Of a stretch of DNA of 60,009 bases, positions 33,969 to 43,247 are shown piece after piece. Within the stretch, counting starts at the first letter, position 1. Each line of letters begins with the position of its first letter. The notes beneath the pieces were generated by a model, which was not told the origin of the DNA, did no database searches, and worked only from the letters and a program-made list of their open reading frames with translations. A program made the translations under genes and the position numbers. Origin of the DNA: Burkholderiales bacterium PBB3 (GTDB taxonomy: Bacteria; Pseudomonadota; Gammaproteobacteria; Burkholderiales; Burkholderiaceae_C); assembly GCA_002256115.1 (NCBI GenBank), contig NKIK01000029.1, positions 1 through 60,009 on the forward strand, given 5' to 3'.

Positions 33969-36233
33969 TCAAGCCAGTTTGAACGGCATCTCGCGCAGCG
34001 GCTTGCCGGTCAGCCGCGCAAGCGCATTGGCAAAGGCCGGTGCCAGTGCTGGCAGGCCGGGCTCGCCCATGCCGGTCGGTGCGTCGGCGCTGGGGACCAC
34101 GTGCACGGCGATCTGCGGCATGTCGGTGATGCGGGGCACCACGAAATCACCGAAGTTGCTTTGCTGCACTTCGCCGTCTTTGAGTGTGATGGCCGCGCCT
34201 GGCAGGCACATTGACAGCCCCATCAAGGCCGCGCCTTGCACCTGCGCCTCCACGCTGCGCGGGTTCACCGCCAGGTTGCAGTGCACGCCGGCGGTTGCCC
34301 GGTGCAGCACCGGCTGGCCATCGCGCACCGAGGCCTCCACCACATAGGCCACGACGGTGCTAAAGGACTCATGCACCGCCACGCCCCAGGCGCGGCCGGA
34401 GGGCAATTGCTTTTTGCCATACCCACTCTTGTCCACAGCCAACTGCAGCGCCGCGCGGTGGCGGGGGTGCTTGTCACCGAACAGACGCATGCGATAGGCA
34501 ACAGGGTCCTGTTTGGTCTTGCGGGCGATCTCGTCCAGTAGGGTTTCCATCACGTAGGCGGTGTGGGTGGAGCCCACGCTGCGCCACCACAGCACGGGCA
34601 CATTCACCTTGGGGTGGTGCACCGTCAGGCGCATGGGCACAGGATAGGGGTCACGCAGACCCTCGGTGGCCGTGACATCAATACCGTTCTTCACCTGGTA
34701 CTGCTCGAACACCGTGCCCGCGAGGATGGACTGGCCGACCACCACGTGATCCCAGGCCAGCACATTGCCCTTCTGGTCAAAGCCGATGCGCGCTCGGTGC
34801 AGGTGCATCGGGCGGTAGTAGCCGCCCTTGATGTCGTCTTCACGGCTCCAGAGCAAACGCACGGGCACATCCAGACCCGCAGCGCGGGCGGCCTTGGCGA
34901 TCTGGCAGGCCTCGACCACGTAGTCACTGGTTCCCACGAAGCGTCGACCAAAGCCGCCACCGGCCATCTGCACATGCATCGTCACCTGCTCGGGCTTCAG
35001 GCCCAGCACACCCGCCGCAGCGGCGGCGTCCAGGCCGGGGCATTGCGAGCCCACCCATAACTCCGCACGCCCATCAGACACTTGCACCGTGCAGTTCAGT
35101 GGCTCCATCGGCGCATGCGCCAGGTAGGGGAATATGAACTCGGCCTCTAGCTTGAGCGGTGCTGTGGTCAGCGGCCCCATGTCGGCGTCAAAGGCGCGTG
35201 GGCCGGGCTGGGTAGCGAGTTCGCGGTACTGGGCCAGCAGCTTTTCGCTGTCCACTTTTTCAACAGCAGACGTATCCCATTGCAGCTTGAGCGCATCGCG
35301 CCCCAGCTTGGCGGGCCAATACCCATCGGCCACCACGGCGATGCCTTCACCGCCTTGGTCCACCGGGATACGCAGCACGGCTTTCACGCCCGGGATGGCA
35401 CGCGCCGCGCTGTCGTCCACGGTGCTCAGGCGGGCTCCGAACACCGGCGGGTGTGCCACCACGGCGGTGAGCTGGCCGGGCAGGCGTGTATCAATGCCAA
35501 AACTCTGGCGGCCGCTGCTCTTGGCGCGCGCGTCCAGCCGCGTGGTGGGCTTGCCGATGATGCGAAAGTCTTTGGGGGCTTTGAGTGTGACCGTCTCCGG
35601 CACAGGCAAGGCCATCGCAGCCCCGGCCAGTTCGCCGTAGCCCAGCTTGCGGCCATCCGGGCCCAGCACCACGCCCGCCTGGGTGCGCAGGCTGGCCACG
35701 TCCACGTTCCAGCGCGCTGCGGCTGCGGACAACAACATCGCCCGCGCCCGTGCGCCAAGCTCCCGGTATTGCGTGAAGCTGTTCTTGATCGACTGCGAGC
35801 CGCCCGTCAGGTGCATGCCGGCCACCGGGTCTGCATAGGCCGGGTCGCTGGAGCCATTGCGGCTGCGCACCAGGCTCCAGTCCGCATCCAGCTCTTCCGC
35901 AAGAATCATCGGCAGCCCCGTCTGCACGCCCTGGCCAAACTCCAGCCGGTTGATCGTGACGGTGACCTCGCCATTGGGCGCGATCTGGACAAACGCCGAG
36001 GGCTGTTGCGTCGGCTTCAGGGCGCTGGGGGCGTCACCCTTCGCGCTTTGCGCATTCGCCAGATGGGGGAAGGCACCGAGTGCCAGACCGCTAATACCGG
36101 TCAGACCAGTGAGCTTCAGGAAGCTGCGGCGTGGCAATGTGGCGGGGGTAGCGGCTGTAGCGGTGGCGCGGTCGCGCTCCAGCATGTGCTGAAGGGCACG
36201 CGGCATGTCGCTAGGAGCAAGGTTAGGCAGCAT
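33969..36233 (-). CDS. Mo-hydroxylase large subunit (isoquinoline 1-oxidoreductase beta-like), Tat-exported
   Basis: 754 aa from ATG 36233 (GAAGGAA upstream). A Tat signal is seen as RRSFLKLTG (35-43) followed by a hydrophobic stretch and ANAQ. The body has the xanthine oxidase-family Mo-binding layout: FVQIAPNGEVTVTINRLEFGQGVQTGLPMILAEELDADW, AHAPMEPLNCTVQV, GGGFGRR and GMGEPGLPALAPAFANAL, the last containing the catalytic Glu. This IorB/CoxL-like type is membrane-facing or periplasmic and passes electrons via the small subunit to a cytochrome or quinone. The substrate may be an N-heterocycle or an aldehyde. Confidence 0.9.
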   Translation of the reverse strand: MLPNLAPSDMPRALQHMLERDRATATAATPATLPRRSFLKLTGLTGISGLALGAFPHLANAQSAKGDAPSALKPTQQPSAFVQIAPNGEVTVTINRLEFGQGVQTGLPMILAEELDADWSLVRSRNGSSDPAYADPVAGMHLTGGSQSIKNSFTQYRELGARARAMLLSAAAARWNVDVASLRTQAGVVLGPDGRKLGYGELAGAAMALPVPETVTLKAPKDFRIIGKPTTRLDARAKSSGRQSFGIDTRLPGQLTAVVAHPPVFGARLSTVDDSAARAIPGVKAVLRIPVDQGGEGIAVVADGYWPAKLGRDALKLQWDTSAVEKVDSEKLLAQYRELATQPGPRAFDADMGPLTTAPLKLEAEFIFPYLAHAPMEPLNCTVQVSDGRAELWVGSQCPGLDAAAAAGVLGLKPEQVTMHVQMAGGGFGRRFVGTSDYVVEACQIAKAARAAGLDVPVRLLWSREDDIKGGYYRPMHLHRARIGFDQKGNVLAWDHVVVGQSILAGTVFEQYQVKNGIDVTATEGLRDPYPVPMRLTVHHPKVNVPVLWWRSVGSTHTAYVMETLLDEIARKTKQDPVAYRMRLFGDKHPRHRAALQLAVDKSGYGKKQLPSGRAWGVAVHESFSTVVAYVVEASVRDGQPVLHRATAGVHCNLAVNPRSVEAQVQGAALMGLSMCLPGAAITLKDGEVQQSNFGDFVVPRITDMPQIAVHVVPSADAPTGMGEPGLPALAPAFANALARLTGKPLREMPFKLA

Positions 36234-36243
36234 GTTGATTCCT

Positions 36244-36717
36244 TCAGGCAAGTGATTTGGCAGCATCGGCCACGGCAACGCGGATGCGGGCGTAGGTGCC
36301 GCAGCGGCAGATGTTGCCGGCCATGGCCCCGTCGATTTCAGTGGCAGTGGGCCGCTTGCCTTTGGGCAAAGACTTCAGGAAAGCCGTAGCGCTCATGATC
36401 TGGCCGCTTTGGCAGTAGCCGCACTGGGCCACGTCATGTTTGACCCAGGCGGCATGCACCGCAGCGCCCACTTTGTCGCTGCCATCGGTGGTGGCCTCAA
36501 TCGTGCGGATCGGCTTGCCCTCGGCAGCCGAGATCGGCGTGATGCAGGAGCGGATGGCCTGCCCGTCCAGATGTACCGTGCACGCACCGCACAGTGCCGC
36601 CCCACAACCGAACTTCGTGCCGGTCATACCCAGACTGTCCCGCAGCGCCCACAGAATGGGGGTTCCGGGGTCGATATCGACCGTGTGTTCGCGGCCATTG
36701 ACATTGAGTTTGCTCAT
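36244..36717 (-). CDS. (2Fe-2S) small subunit of the Mo-hydroxylase (IorA-like)
   Basis: 157 aa. The N-terminal plant-type ferredoxin cluster is visible (FGCGAALCGACTVHLDG), and the second, helical cluster motif CGYCQSGQ ... CRCGTYARI lies in the C-terminal half. It transfers electrons from the molybdenum centre. It has no signal peptide of its own, so it would be carried out by the Tat signal of the large subunit. The gap to the large-subunit gene is 10 bp. Confidence 0.92.
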   Translation of the reverse strand: MSKLNVNGREHTVDIDPGTPILWALRDSLGMTGTKFGCGAALCGACTVHLDGQAIRSCITPISAAEGKPIRTIEATTDGSDKVGAAVHAAWVKHDVAQCGYCQSGQIMSATAFLKSLPKGKRPTATEIDGAMAGNICRCGTYARIRVAVADAAKSLA

Positions 36718-36742
36718 GGAGTCTTTCTTGAAATAGCTACCG

Positions 36743-37333
36743 TTAAATCAGAGCGGCCAAATGTTGGCGCAGCCTTTCGATGTCGCTCTCCAGGTCGTGC
36801 GCTTTGAAAATGTCGTGGCAGGAGAAAGAAAGCAACACCTCCATTCCACAGAACTTGTAATTGGCGGTGTTGGAGGCAAACGCATCGTCTACGGACATAC
36901 CTTGGAACAAAGTTTGGTGCGGGTCGCAGAAGGCTTCCTTGGGCGCGTTCCACGTGAGTGAAATCATGTACTGCTTGCCCTGCAACAAACCGCCCGAGCC
37001 GTACTGCTTGCTCGGGTCTTCGCGGGTGCGGCCATCTCCAGTGATGAAGCTGCCCTGCTGCATGCCTGCGGTGAAGACTTCGTCCACGTATTTTTTGTAA
37101 ATCCACGGGCTGCCAAACCAGTACACAGGCGACTGCAAAATGATGAGATCCGCCCAGAGGTGCTTTTGAACCTCGGCATCGATGGCGTAGCCTTTCTCGA
37201 TGTCGGTCTGTTGGAACGCGAAGCCGCGTTTTTCTATTTCCTCCTGGATGACGCCAGCCATGGTCTTGTTCAACCGCCCTGGGGAAATTCCTTCAACCAC
37301 CATGTGGGCGTTGATCAGCAATACCTTCTTCAT
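36743..37333 (-). CDS. NAD(P)H quinone reductase-like flavodoxin-fold protein (MdaB/KefF type)
   Basis: 196 aa, start ATG 37333 with AGGAG upstream. KKVLLINAHMVVEGISPGRLNKTMAGVI binds the FMN/FAD phosphate; LIILQSPVYWFGSPWIYKKYVDEVFTAGM and GGLLQGKQYMISLTWNAPKEAF are the MdaB signatures. MdaB makes two-electron reductions of quinones. Next to a Mo-hydroxylase it might keep the quinone pool or an aromatic product reduced. First gene of the operon, 25 bp before the small subunit and divergent from the AraC gene. Confidence 0.88.
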   Translation of the reverse strand: MKKVLLINAHMVVEGISPGRLNKTMAGVIQEEIEKRGFAFQQTDIEKGYAIDAEVQKHLWADLIILQSPVYWFGSPWIYKKYVDEVFTAGMQQGSFITGDGRTREDPSKQYGSGGLLQGKQYMISLTWNAPKEAFCDPHQTLFQGMSVDDAFASNTANYKFCGMEVLLSFSCHDIFKAHDLESDIERLRQHLAALI

Positions 37334-37525
37334 CTTTACTCCTGTGGGATATGACCTGCCGCCAGAGCGGCCTTTGCAAGCCACTATTGTTTCGAGAACA
37401 CGAAAATTCGTGTTGCCAGAAACGCCGAGCTTCTTGCCTAAACCGACGGAGTTGGACGGATCTGCCCCCGGCAAGACCCATTGCGCGCTACAGTGAAGCT
37501 TGTTAAAAACGATCAGGAACTACGC

Positions 37526-38470
37526 GTGAACCGCTCTTCATCAATAGACGACTCGGCGCTTCCGGCAATCGACCATCTGTCAAAGGCCATTGCCATGGTT
37601 GCCCAAAGTGATGGCGACTACATGACCGCCATTCCTGCACTCACGCTGCATCGGCGCAATCGGCCTACGGAGCCTTTGCACTGCATCTTCAATCTGGGCC
37701 TGGGCGTAGTCGCACAGGGCAACAAGCAACTTTTGCTGGGTGACGAGGTCATCAAGTACGGGCCTGGCCAGTCGGTGTTGACGTCCATTGCCGTGCCCGT
37801 CGTGTCTCATGTGACACGTGCGACTGCCGACAAGCCCATGTTGGGCCTTCTGCTGACGCTGGACAGTCAGGAGGTCATTCACATGGTCGCCGAGATGCAG
37901 CTTCCCGCCCCAGCCCGGCAAACGGCTTCTCGTTCCATTTGCATTGAGACACTGGACGCCTCTTTGCTGGCAGACCTGGTGCGATTGGTCGAATTGTTGG
38001 GCCAGCCCACACTCGCCCCGCTACTGGCGCCTCTGATCAAGCGGGAAATCACCATTCGCCTGCTCGCCGGCCCCCACGGACCGCAATTGCAGCGTCTGGC
38101 AGCCGACGGTTCTCCCAGCCAGCAGATCACCAAGGCCACGGCCTGGATCAAGAATAATTTTTCGAAGCCCATGGAAGTGGACGCACTTGCGGCACACGTG
38201 CACATGAGTGCGTCTACCTTCCGGCAACACTTTCGCACCATCACGGGCACCAGCCCCGTTCAGTACCAAAAGCAGCTGAGACTGCAAGAGGCGCGGCAAC
38301 TGATGCTTAATCAAAACATTGACGCAGCCAGTGCCAGTGGGCTGGTGGGTTATGAGAGCGCATCCCAATTCAGCCGCGAGTACAGCCGTCTGTTTGGCGC
38401 ACCGCCGCTGCAAGATGTCAGGCGCTTGCGCAATGAAGATAGAGCACCTGAGCGACCTCCAGCAGGTTAG
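37526..38470 (+). CDS. AraC family regulator (AraC_N type)
   Basis: About 314 aa. An N-terminal cupin-like AraC_N domain (LHCIFNLGLGVVAQGNKQLLLGDEVIKYGPGQSVLTSIAVPVVSHV) is followed by two helix-turn-helix units (VDALAAHVHMSASTFRQHFRTITGTSPVQYQKQLRLQEARQLM, then [23 protein letters not shown]). No ATG fits; GTG 37526 has AGGA seven bases upstream, while TTG 37481 and GTG 37493 are alternatives. It is divergent from the mdaB-like/Mo-hydroxylase operon and is its likely activator. Confidence 0.87.
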   Translation: MNRSSSIDDSALPAIDHLSKAIAMVAQSDGDYMTAIPALTLHRRNRPTEPLHCIFNLGLGVVAQGNKQLLLGDEVIKYGPGQSVLTSIAVPVVSHVTRATADKPMLGLLLTLDSQEVIHMVAEMQLPAPARQTASRSICIETLDASLLADLVRLVELLGQPTLAPLLAPLIKREITIRLLAGPHGPQLQRLAADGSPSQQITKATAWIKNNFSKPMEVDALAAHVHMSASTFRQHFRTITGTSPVQYQKQLRLQEARQLMLNQNIDAASASGLVGYESASQFSREYSRLFGAPPLQDVRRLRNEDRAPERPPAG

Positions 38471-38474
38471 CCCT

Positions 38475-39167
38475 TCAGGCGCGAAGGGTAGTGGTCAATG
38501 TCGCTGGCCCGCATGTGGAGCTAACCGCATCACCCGCCATGACGCTCTGCACCATTGCGGCCATGGCTTGGGCCTGTTCGCCGGTGCTTGACAGCAGACC
38601 CCGCACCGTGCCCTGTCGGTCTTGCATGTCTTCGTCCTGACTGGCTTTCAGTTTGCCTTCCAGTCTGTCAATCGAAATTTCGATACCCACAATGCCGCGC
38701 ATCATTTTTTCAATGTAGCCGGCAGGCGCATCACCCACGCGCCAAGGCGAGACCTGGTGGGCTTCCTGGCTGCTCGTCAGTTGATTGAGCATGCCCAGCA
38801 TCCAGTCTGGGTCTTCCATGACCCGCGCGGTGCCGTGCGCATGCGCAACTACATAGTTCCAGGTGGGCACGACCTTGCCGTGTTCCGCCTTTCCCGGATA
38901 CCAGTTGGGTGTGATGTACGACTGCGTACCTTGAAACATCACCACCGAGGGCGTGTCAGGCAACAGCTGGCGCCACACCGTATTGGCACGTGCCACATGC
39001 CCTATCAGCGTGCCGTGGGCACCACGCGTCCGGTCCAGGAAGAACGGAATATGGTTTGCAATGAGCCCATCCCTTACATGACAAACCCACGCACCCAGCG
39101 GATGTGACTCCACCAGCGCATGTATGGCGTCGCGGTCATGGAGTTGGTGGTGCTTTGAAACGTACAT
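38475..39167 (-). CDS. FMN-binding PaiB-type negative regulator
   Basis: About 230 aa. MYVSKHHQLHDRDAIHALVESHPLGAWV and LDRTRGAHGTLIGHVARANTVWRQL, then YITPNWYPGKAEHGKVVPTWNYVVAHAHGTARVM are the hallmarks of PaiB, an FMN-binding split-barrel protein. In Bacillus it represses sporulation and degradative genes; in proteobacteria the role is undefined. ATG 39167 matches the usual family start; ATG 39179 is also in frame. The stop meets the convergent AraC gene with a 4-base gap. Confidence 0.88.
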   Translation of the reverse strand: MYVSKHHQLHDRDAIHALVESHPLGAWVCHVRDGLIANHIPFFLDRTRGAHGTLIGHVARANTVWRQLLPDTPSVVMFQGTQSYITPNWYPGKAEHGKVVPTWNYVVAHAHGTARVMEDPDWMLGMLNQLTSSQEAHQVSPWRVGDAPAGYIEKMMRGIVGIEISIDRLEGKLKASQDEDMQDRQGTVRGLLSSTGEQAQAMAAMVQSVMAGDAVSSTCGPATLTTTLRA

Positions 39168-39196
39168 GCTCTTTCCCATTGACTCTATTCACCGTG

Positions 39197-39844
39197 TTAA
39201 CCCGCCAGCGCATGCCGTACCAGCAAGATGGCAAGCACCCACATGGTCACGCCAATCAGGCCATCCAGAATTTGCCAAGCCTTGGGCCGGGCAAACCACG
39301 GGGCCAGCCAGCGCGCGCCAAAACCCAGCAATGCAAACCAGAGCAGGCTGGCAAAGCTGGCGCCAGCAACGAACCATGGGCGCAACACCACGGGTTGTTG
39401 TGCACCAATGCTACCGACTAAGAGCACGGTATCCAGGTACACATGGGGATTCAGCAAAGTGAATGCTGCGGCTTGTGCCAGCGTGCCCGCCAGGGGCATT
39501 CCGCTGCCGCTGGTCTGCGCTCGCAACTGGTTCGATTGCCGGGCCCGGCGAAGCGCCTGCCAACCATAAGCCGCCAAAAACACAGCGCCAGCCAGTGCCA
39601 GCGCGCGGGCAAACCCCGGGTGCTCTCCCAAGGCCTGCGCCATGCCGAAAACGCCCGCTGCAATCAGCACCGCATCGGCCAGGCCGCAGAACAACACCAC
39701 ACTGCCCACATGCTCGCGGCGCAAGCCTTGGCGCAGCACAAATGCGTTTTGGGCACCAATCGCCACGATGAGCCCGAGGCTGAGCACCAGGCCTTGAACG
39801 AAGGCGGGGGCGATTGCAGAAAGGCTTGTGCTGATGTTTGTCAT
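39197..39844 (-). CDS. argO: Arginine/lysine exporter ArgO (LysE family)
   Basis: 215 aa with six membrane segments. FVQGLVLSLGLIVAIGAQNAFVLRQGLRREHV is the ArgO/LysE N-terminal signature, and the Asn-Pro pair in FTLLNPHVYLDTVLLVGSIG is also diagnostic. It exports arginine and possibly canavanine or lysine. It is divergent from argP, its known activator, with 74 bp between the start codons. ATG 39844 was chosen by family match. Confidence 0.92.
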   Translation of the reverse strand: MTNISTSLSAIAPAFVQGLVLSLGLIVAIGAQNAFVLRQGLRREHVGSVVLFCGLADAVLIAAGVFGMAQALGEHPGFARALALAGAVFLAAYGWQALRRARQSNQLRAQTSGSGMPLAGTLAQAAAFTLLNPHVYLDTVLLVGSIGAQQPVVLRPWFVAGASFASLLWFALLGFGARWLAPWFARPKAWQILDGLIGVTMWVLAILLVRHALAG

Positions 39845-39918
39845 GCCCCCGAGCTTGCCTGCTCGTAGGGATGTAGGCAAACTATCATTGCTTTACCAAG
39901 TTAAGGAAAACTAATTTC

Positions 39919-40815
39919 ATGCTGGACTACGCATCGCTTGCAGCACTGGCCGCCGTCGTGAAGGAGGGCAGCTTTGAGCGCGCCGCCCGCGCGCTGCACG
40001 TCACGCCATCGGCGGTGTCGCAACGCATTCGCCTGCTGGAAGAGCGCATCGGGTGCGCACTGGTGGTGCGCGGCCAACCCTGTTTGGCCACAGAAACCGG
40101 GCGGCGCCTGTGCCAGCACGTCGATCGGGTGCGGCTGCTGGAACATGAGCTGCACGGTGAAGTGCCCAGCCTGGAGCAGGATGGGAACATACGCGTGCCC
40201 CTACCCATTGCTGTGAATGCCGACAGCCTTGCCACCTGGTTTGCACCGGCGGCGGCTACCTTTGCTGCCAACGCATTGGTGCTGATGGACGTGGCGGTAG
40301 ACAACGAAGATCACACTGCGGAGTGGTTGCGCTCCGGCAGGGTGCTGGCCGCAGTCACAGGCACTGCGCGCCCCGCCTCTGGCTGCAATAGCCAACCCTT
40401 GGGCACCATGCGCTATCTGGCCGCCGCCAGCCCGGCGTTTGTGCAACGCTATTTTGCGAAGAACGTGGGTGCCAGCAGCCTGGCCCTGGCACCCAGCCTG
40501 GTGTTCAATTCCAAAGACGAATTGCAATCACGCTGGGTGCGGCGGCTGTGCCGTCGCCACGTCGAGCTGCCCCGCCACACACTACCGTCTTCCCAAGCCT
40601 TTGTGGCGGCAGCGCTGGCCGGCATGGGGTGGGGACTGCATCCGCAGTCGCTCATTCAGCACCATCTCAAGGACGGCTCCCTGGTGGAGCTAGTACCCAA
40701 CGCGCCACTGGACGTGCCCCTGTATTGGCAGCAGGCACGCGCTGCGTCATCGCTGCTGGAGGGATTGACACGTGAAGTGCTCGCGGCAGCGGGTGCATCG
40801 CTGTTGCGACGTTAG
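39919..40815 (+). CDS. argP: LysR regulator ArgP (IciA)
   Basis: 298 aa. MLDYASLAALAAVVKEGSFERAARALHVTPSAVSQRIRLLEERIG is the ArgP N-terminal helix-turn-helix, almost word for word for the family. The effector domain senses lysine and arginine and, with arginine bound, activates argO. The divergent argO-argP arrangement is the classical one. AAGGA before the start is a good ribosome binding site. A strong hairpin follows 30 bases after the stop. Confidence 0.93.
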   Translation: MLDYASLAALAAVVKEGSFERAARALHVTPSAVSQRIRLLEERIGCALVVRGQPCLATETGRRLCQHVDRVRLLEHELHGEVPSLEQDGNIRVPLPIAVNADSLATWFAPAAATFAANALVLMDVAVDNEDHTAEWLRSGRVLAAVTGTARPASGCNSQPLGTMRYLAAASPAFVQRYFAKNVGASSLALAPSLVFNSKDELQSRWVRRLCRRHVELPRHTLPSSQAFVAAALAGMGWGLHPQSLIQHHLKDGSLVELVPNAPLDVPLYWQQARAASSLLEGLTREVLAAAGASLLRR

Positions 40816-40845
40816 TGTTGGTCTGGCTAGTTGCAGGCAAAGGAA

Positions 40846-40866
40846 GGGGGGCACTCCGTGCCCCCC
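40846..40866 (+). terminator. Rho-independent-like hairpin after argP
   Basis: GGGGGGCAC-TCC-GTGCCCCCC is a perfect 9 bp GC-rich stem with a 3-base loop, 30 bases after the argP stop. The following sequence is pyrimidine-rich (ACCTTCTTCC) rather than pure U. Confidence 0.75.
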
Positions 40867-41159
40867 ACCTTCTTCCCTAACCAACCCAATCACCTTATGC
40901 AGCTATCTGCACAAAGTAGTTGCACTGTAGGGTGCGGCTAGGTGACTGCGAACGAACGAAATCGCATATGGAAAAACGATTTTTGAAATGGATGGGAGTG
41001 CCGATATTGTTTTTTGGCAAAGGTCGTGAGCAGGTATTGGCGCTTTGGGCCAGGTGCTGTCACCCGTGAGTGGCCGCTTTGGAGCAGTGGATTACTCTAC
41101 TAACAGCGAGCCAATTACCTAACGATCAACACTGGCATCTTCGTGCTCCCTGCGGTTGT
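40867..41159. other. Gene-poor stretch between the argP terminator and the NTF2-like gene
   Basis: Nearly 300 bases without a convincing gene on either strand. No repeat copy, hairpin or promoter pair stands out. The NTF2-like gene is convergent with argP, so this is a 3'-3' gap. Confidence 0.6.
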
Positions 41160-41630
41160 TCATGCCTCAGGAAAGAGCGGAAACCCGCTGCCAGCGAATG
41201 GCCCTGTGTCGAGCCAGATGTACTGAAACGAGCGACTTTTGAAGACCCAATCATCCCCAGATCGCTGCAATTTATCAAATGCAATGCAGTGATTTCGGTA
41301 GTATTTTTCGCCGGGACCGCGCGCTGCTTCATGGACAAATGTGCGCGTGGTCGCTTCGTCGCCGTCAATCACGATCACGCCAGGAAGCGCGAACTGCACG
41401 AAGAATTCCTTACCTGTTCGCAACTTCCGAAGAAGCGCAACGTTCTCATCTGCACCTATCGAGTGTTGACCATAGGGGGCAGTTCCGATGATGAATTCAC
41501 CATCGTCAGCCCACACAGTTTTGAACATAGCGTAATCAGAGCGAGTTGCGCTGTCGGCGAAGCGGGCAATCGTGTTGCGGATGGATGCTTCGTCCATAAA
41601 TTGCTGCAAGCGGGCTTGTTGGTTGGTCAT
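41160..41630 (-). CDS. NTF2/SnoaL-like small protein
   Basis: 156 aa. The cone-shaped SnoaL_4 pattern is seen: IRNTIARFADSATRSDYAMFKTVWADDGEFIIG at the N-terminus, HFVHEAARG-type strands and FKSRSFQYIWLDTGPF at the C-terminus. Such proteins are small lyases, isomerases or dehydratases, or only bind ligands. AAGGAAGA directly before ATG 41630 sets the start. It is divergent from an AraC gene, which may control it. Confidence 0.82.
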   Translation of the reverse strand: MTNQQARLQQFMDEASIRNTIARFADSATRSDYAMFKTVWADDGEFIIGTAPYGQHSIGADENVALLRKLRTGKEFFVQFALPGVIVIDGDEATTRTFVHEAARGPGEKYYRNHCIAFDKLQRSGDDWVFKSRSFQYIWLDTGPFAGSGFPLFPEA

Positions 41631-41789
41631 TTTCTTCCTTTGTTTAAGCATTGATACGATGACGGTGACTATCCCATTCGTTCGAACAACCCGCAATCTC
41701 GATCACCCCAAAGGTTTGCCTGATCCTGCTAAAATTGCTATTTTTAAAATTCGCACAAAAAGCTAGTCACCCAAGGAATCACCCATCTC

Positions 41790-42656
41790 ATGCTGCATAA
41801 GCTCATAGCAATTGCTACCAGACACGGTAGTTCTTCAGGCATGCCCACCGAGTACCCCAGACTCTTAATCAGGTCAACAGTGGCGCCAACGCCGCCGATG
41901 CCGGCTTTGTTTGAGCCAAAGTTTTATCTTTTGCTGCAAGGCGCTAAGCGGATGACCATTGCGGGCAGAACTTTTGACTGTTCTGCTGGAACATGCGCGG
42001 TGGCATCGATAGGCCTACCATTCGTTAGTGAAGTAGTGGAGGCAAGCCCAACCCAGCCTTATCTGAGCGTGGAATTGACGTTGGATGCCGGCATCGTTGC
42101 AAGCTTACTTCTCGATATGCGCGAACAAAATCCCACCGAATGGCAGGCGGGCGCAATTTCGCTTGCACAAGTGGAAGTGGGTCTTGTTGAACCGCTCGGA
42201 AGGCTTCTGAACCTGTTGGACGCACCTTCCGAAATCCCGGTGCTAGCTGCGCAGATTGAGCGAGAGTTGTATTACCGACTGTTGTCAGGCCCGTTGGGGG
42301 GAAGACTTCGTCAGATCGGGGCGAACAATTCCAGGTTTGCCCAGATCAAGATGGCAGCGGAGTGGATAGGTGAGAACGCCAACAATCCTATGAGTGTGGA
42401 ATGGCTAGCGGCGCACGTGGGTATGAGTGTCACATCCTTCCACCGACATTTCAAAGCGGTCACTGCATCGAGCCCGCTTGCTTACCAGCGACAACTACGC
42501 CTGCTGGAGGCTCGGCGCCAGCTTGCATCAGGCGAAGCGAATGTGACCCAAATCGCCTACACAAGCGGGTATGTCAGTGCTTCTCAGTTCAGCCGTGAAT
42601 ATAAGAAGGCGTTTGGTGTGCCCCCGAGCCAGCATGCCGTGCTGCTAAGACCGTAA
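41790..42656 (+). CDS. AraC family regulator (AraC_N type), second copy
   Basis: 288 aa. It has the same architecture as the AraC gene at 37526: a cupin-like N-terminal domain ([38 protein letters not shown]), then [43 protein letters not shown] and [24 protein letters not shown]. Base composition is lower in GC than in the 37.5 kb paralogue, so it may have been acquired separately. It shares a 159 bp divergent promoter region with the NTF2-like gene, its probable target. Confidence 0.88.
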   Translation: MLHKLIAIATRHGSSSGMPTEYPRLLIRSTVAPTPPMPALFEPKFYLLLQGAKRMTIAGRTFDCSAGTCAVASIGLPFVSEVVEASPTQPYLSVELTLDAGIVASLLLDMREQNPTEWQAGAISLAQVEVGLVEPLGRLLNLLDAPSEIPVLAAQIERELYYRLLSGPLGGRLRQIGANNSRFAQIKMAAEWIGENANNPMSVEWLAAHVGMSVTSFHRHFKAVTASSPLAYQRQLRLLEARRQLASGEANVTQIAYTSGYVSASQFSREYKKAFGVPPSQHAVLLRP

Positions 42657-42729
42657 GTCGTCTATCGAGCGACGCATTTCAAGAATTCCAAGATTAGCGT
42701 GGGTCGACTACTGCGGCAAAAATGCGCCG

Positions 42730-43212
42730 TCTGCCCGTACTGAGCAACAGGCCAGCGCGCTGGAGGAAACCGCAGCTTCTATGGAAGAGCTTTCCTCAAC
42801 CGTCAAGCAAAACGCAGACTCCGCCCAACAAGCAAACCAGTTGGCCATGACCGCCTCGACCGTTGCGGTGAAAGGTGGCGAAGTTGTGGGCGAAGTGGTT
42901 GAGACCATGAAGGGCATCAACGAAGCCAGCCGCAAGATCAGCGACATCATCAGTGTCATTGACGGCATTGCATTCCAGACCAATATTTTGGCGTTGAATG
43001 CGGCCGTTGAAGCAGCTCGCGCAGGCGAGCAAGGTCGTGGCTTTGCGGTGGTAGCGACCGAAGTGCGATCCCTCGCCGGACGCTCCGCCGAGGCTGCCAA
43101 AGAAATTAAGAGTCTGATCAACACCAGTGTGGAGCGCGTAGAGCGCGGCACTGCTTTGGTTGATCAGGCTGGCACCACCATGTCGGAAGTGGTGAGTTCT
43201 ATTCGACGGGTA
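42730..43212 (+). pseudogene. Fragment of a methyl-accepting chemotaxis protein signalling domain
   Basis: About 160 codons of the most conserved part of an [99 protein letters not shown] (the hairpin tip) and [27 protein letters not shown]. It stops matching at both ends: there is no periplasmic or HAMP domain upstream, and after SSIRRV it runs into unrelated sequence and a stop at 43272. It is probably a recombination remnant. The first ATG (42781) could allow an unanchored signalling fragment. Confidence 0.85.
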
Positions 43213-43247
43213 TTCCCGCGTGACTTGAACATCGTCTTGAAGAAAAA

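Noticed and set aside
35280..36389. 369-codon + strand frame opposite the Mo-hydroxylase subunits
   Set aside because: Antisense shadow with His/Gln/Gly-rich composition and no motif; the minus-strand genes are certain.
40816..41159. Possible small gene between argP and the NTF2-like gene
   Set aside because: No frame has both a good ribosome binding site and a reasonable length, so only the terminator is reported.
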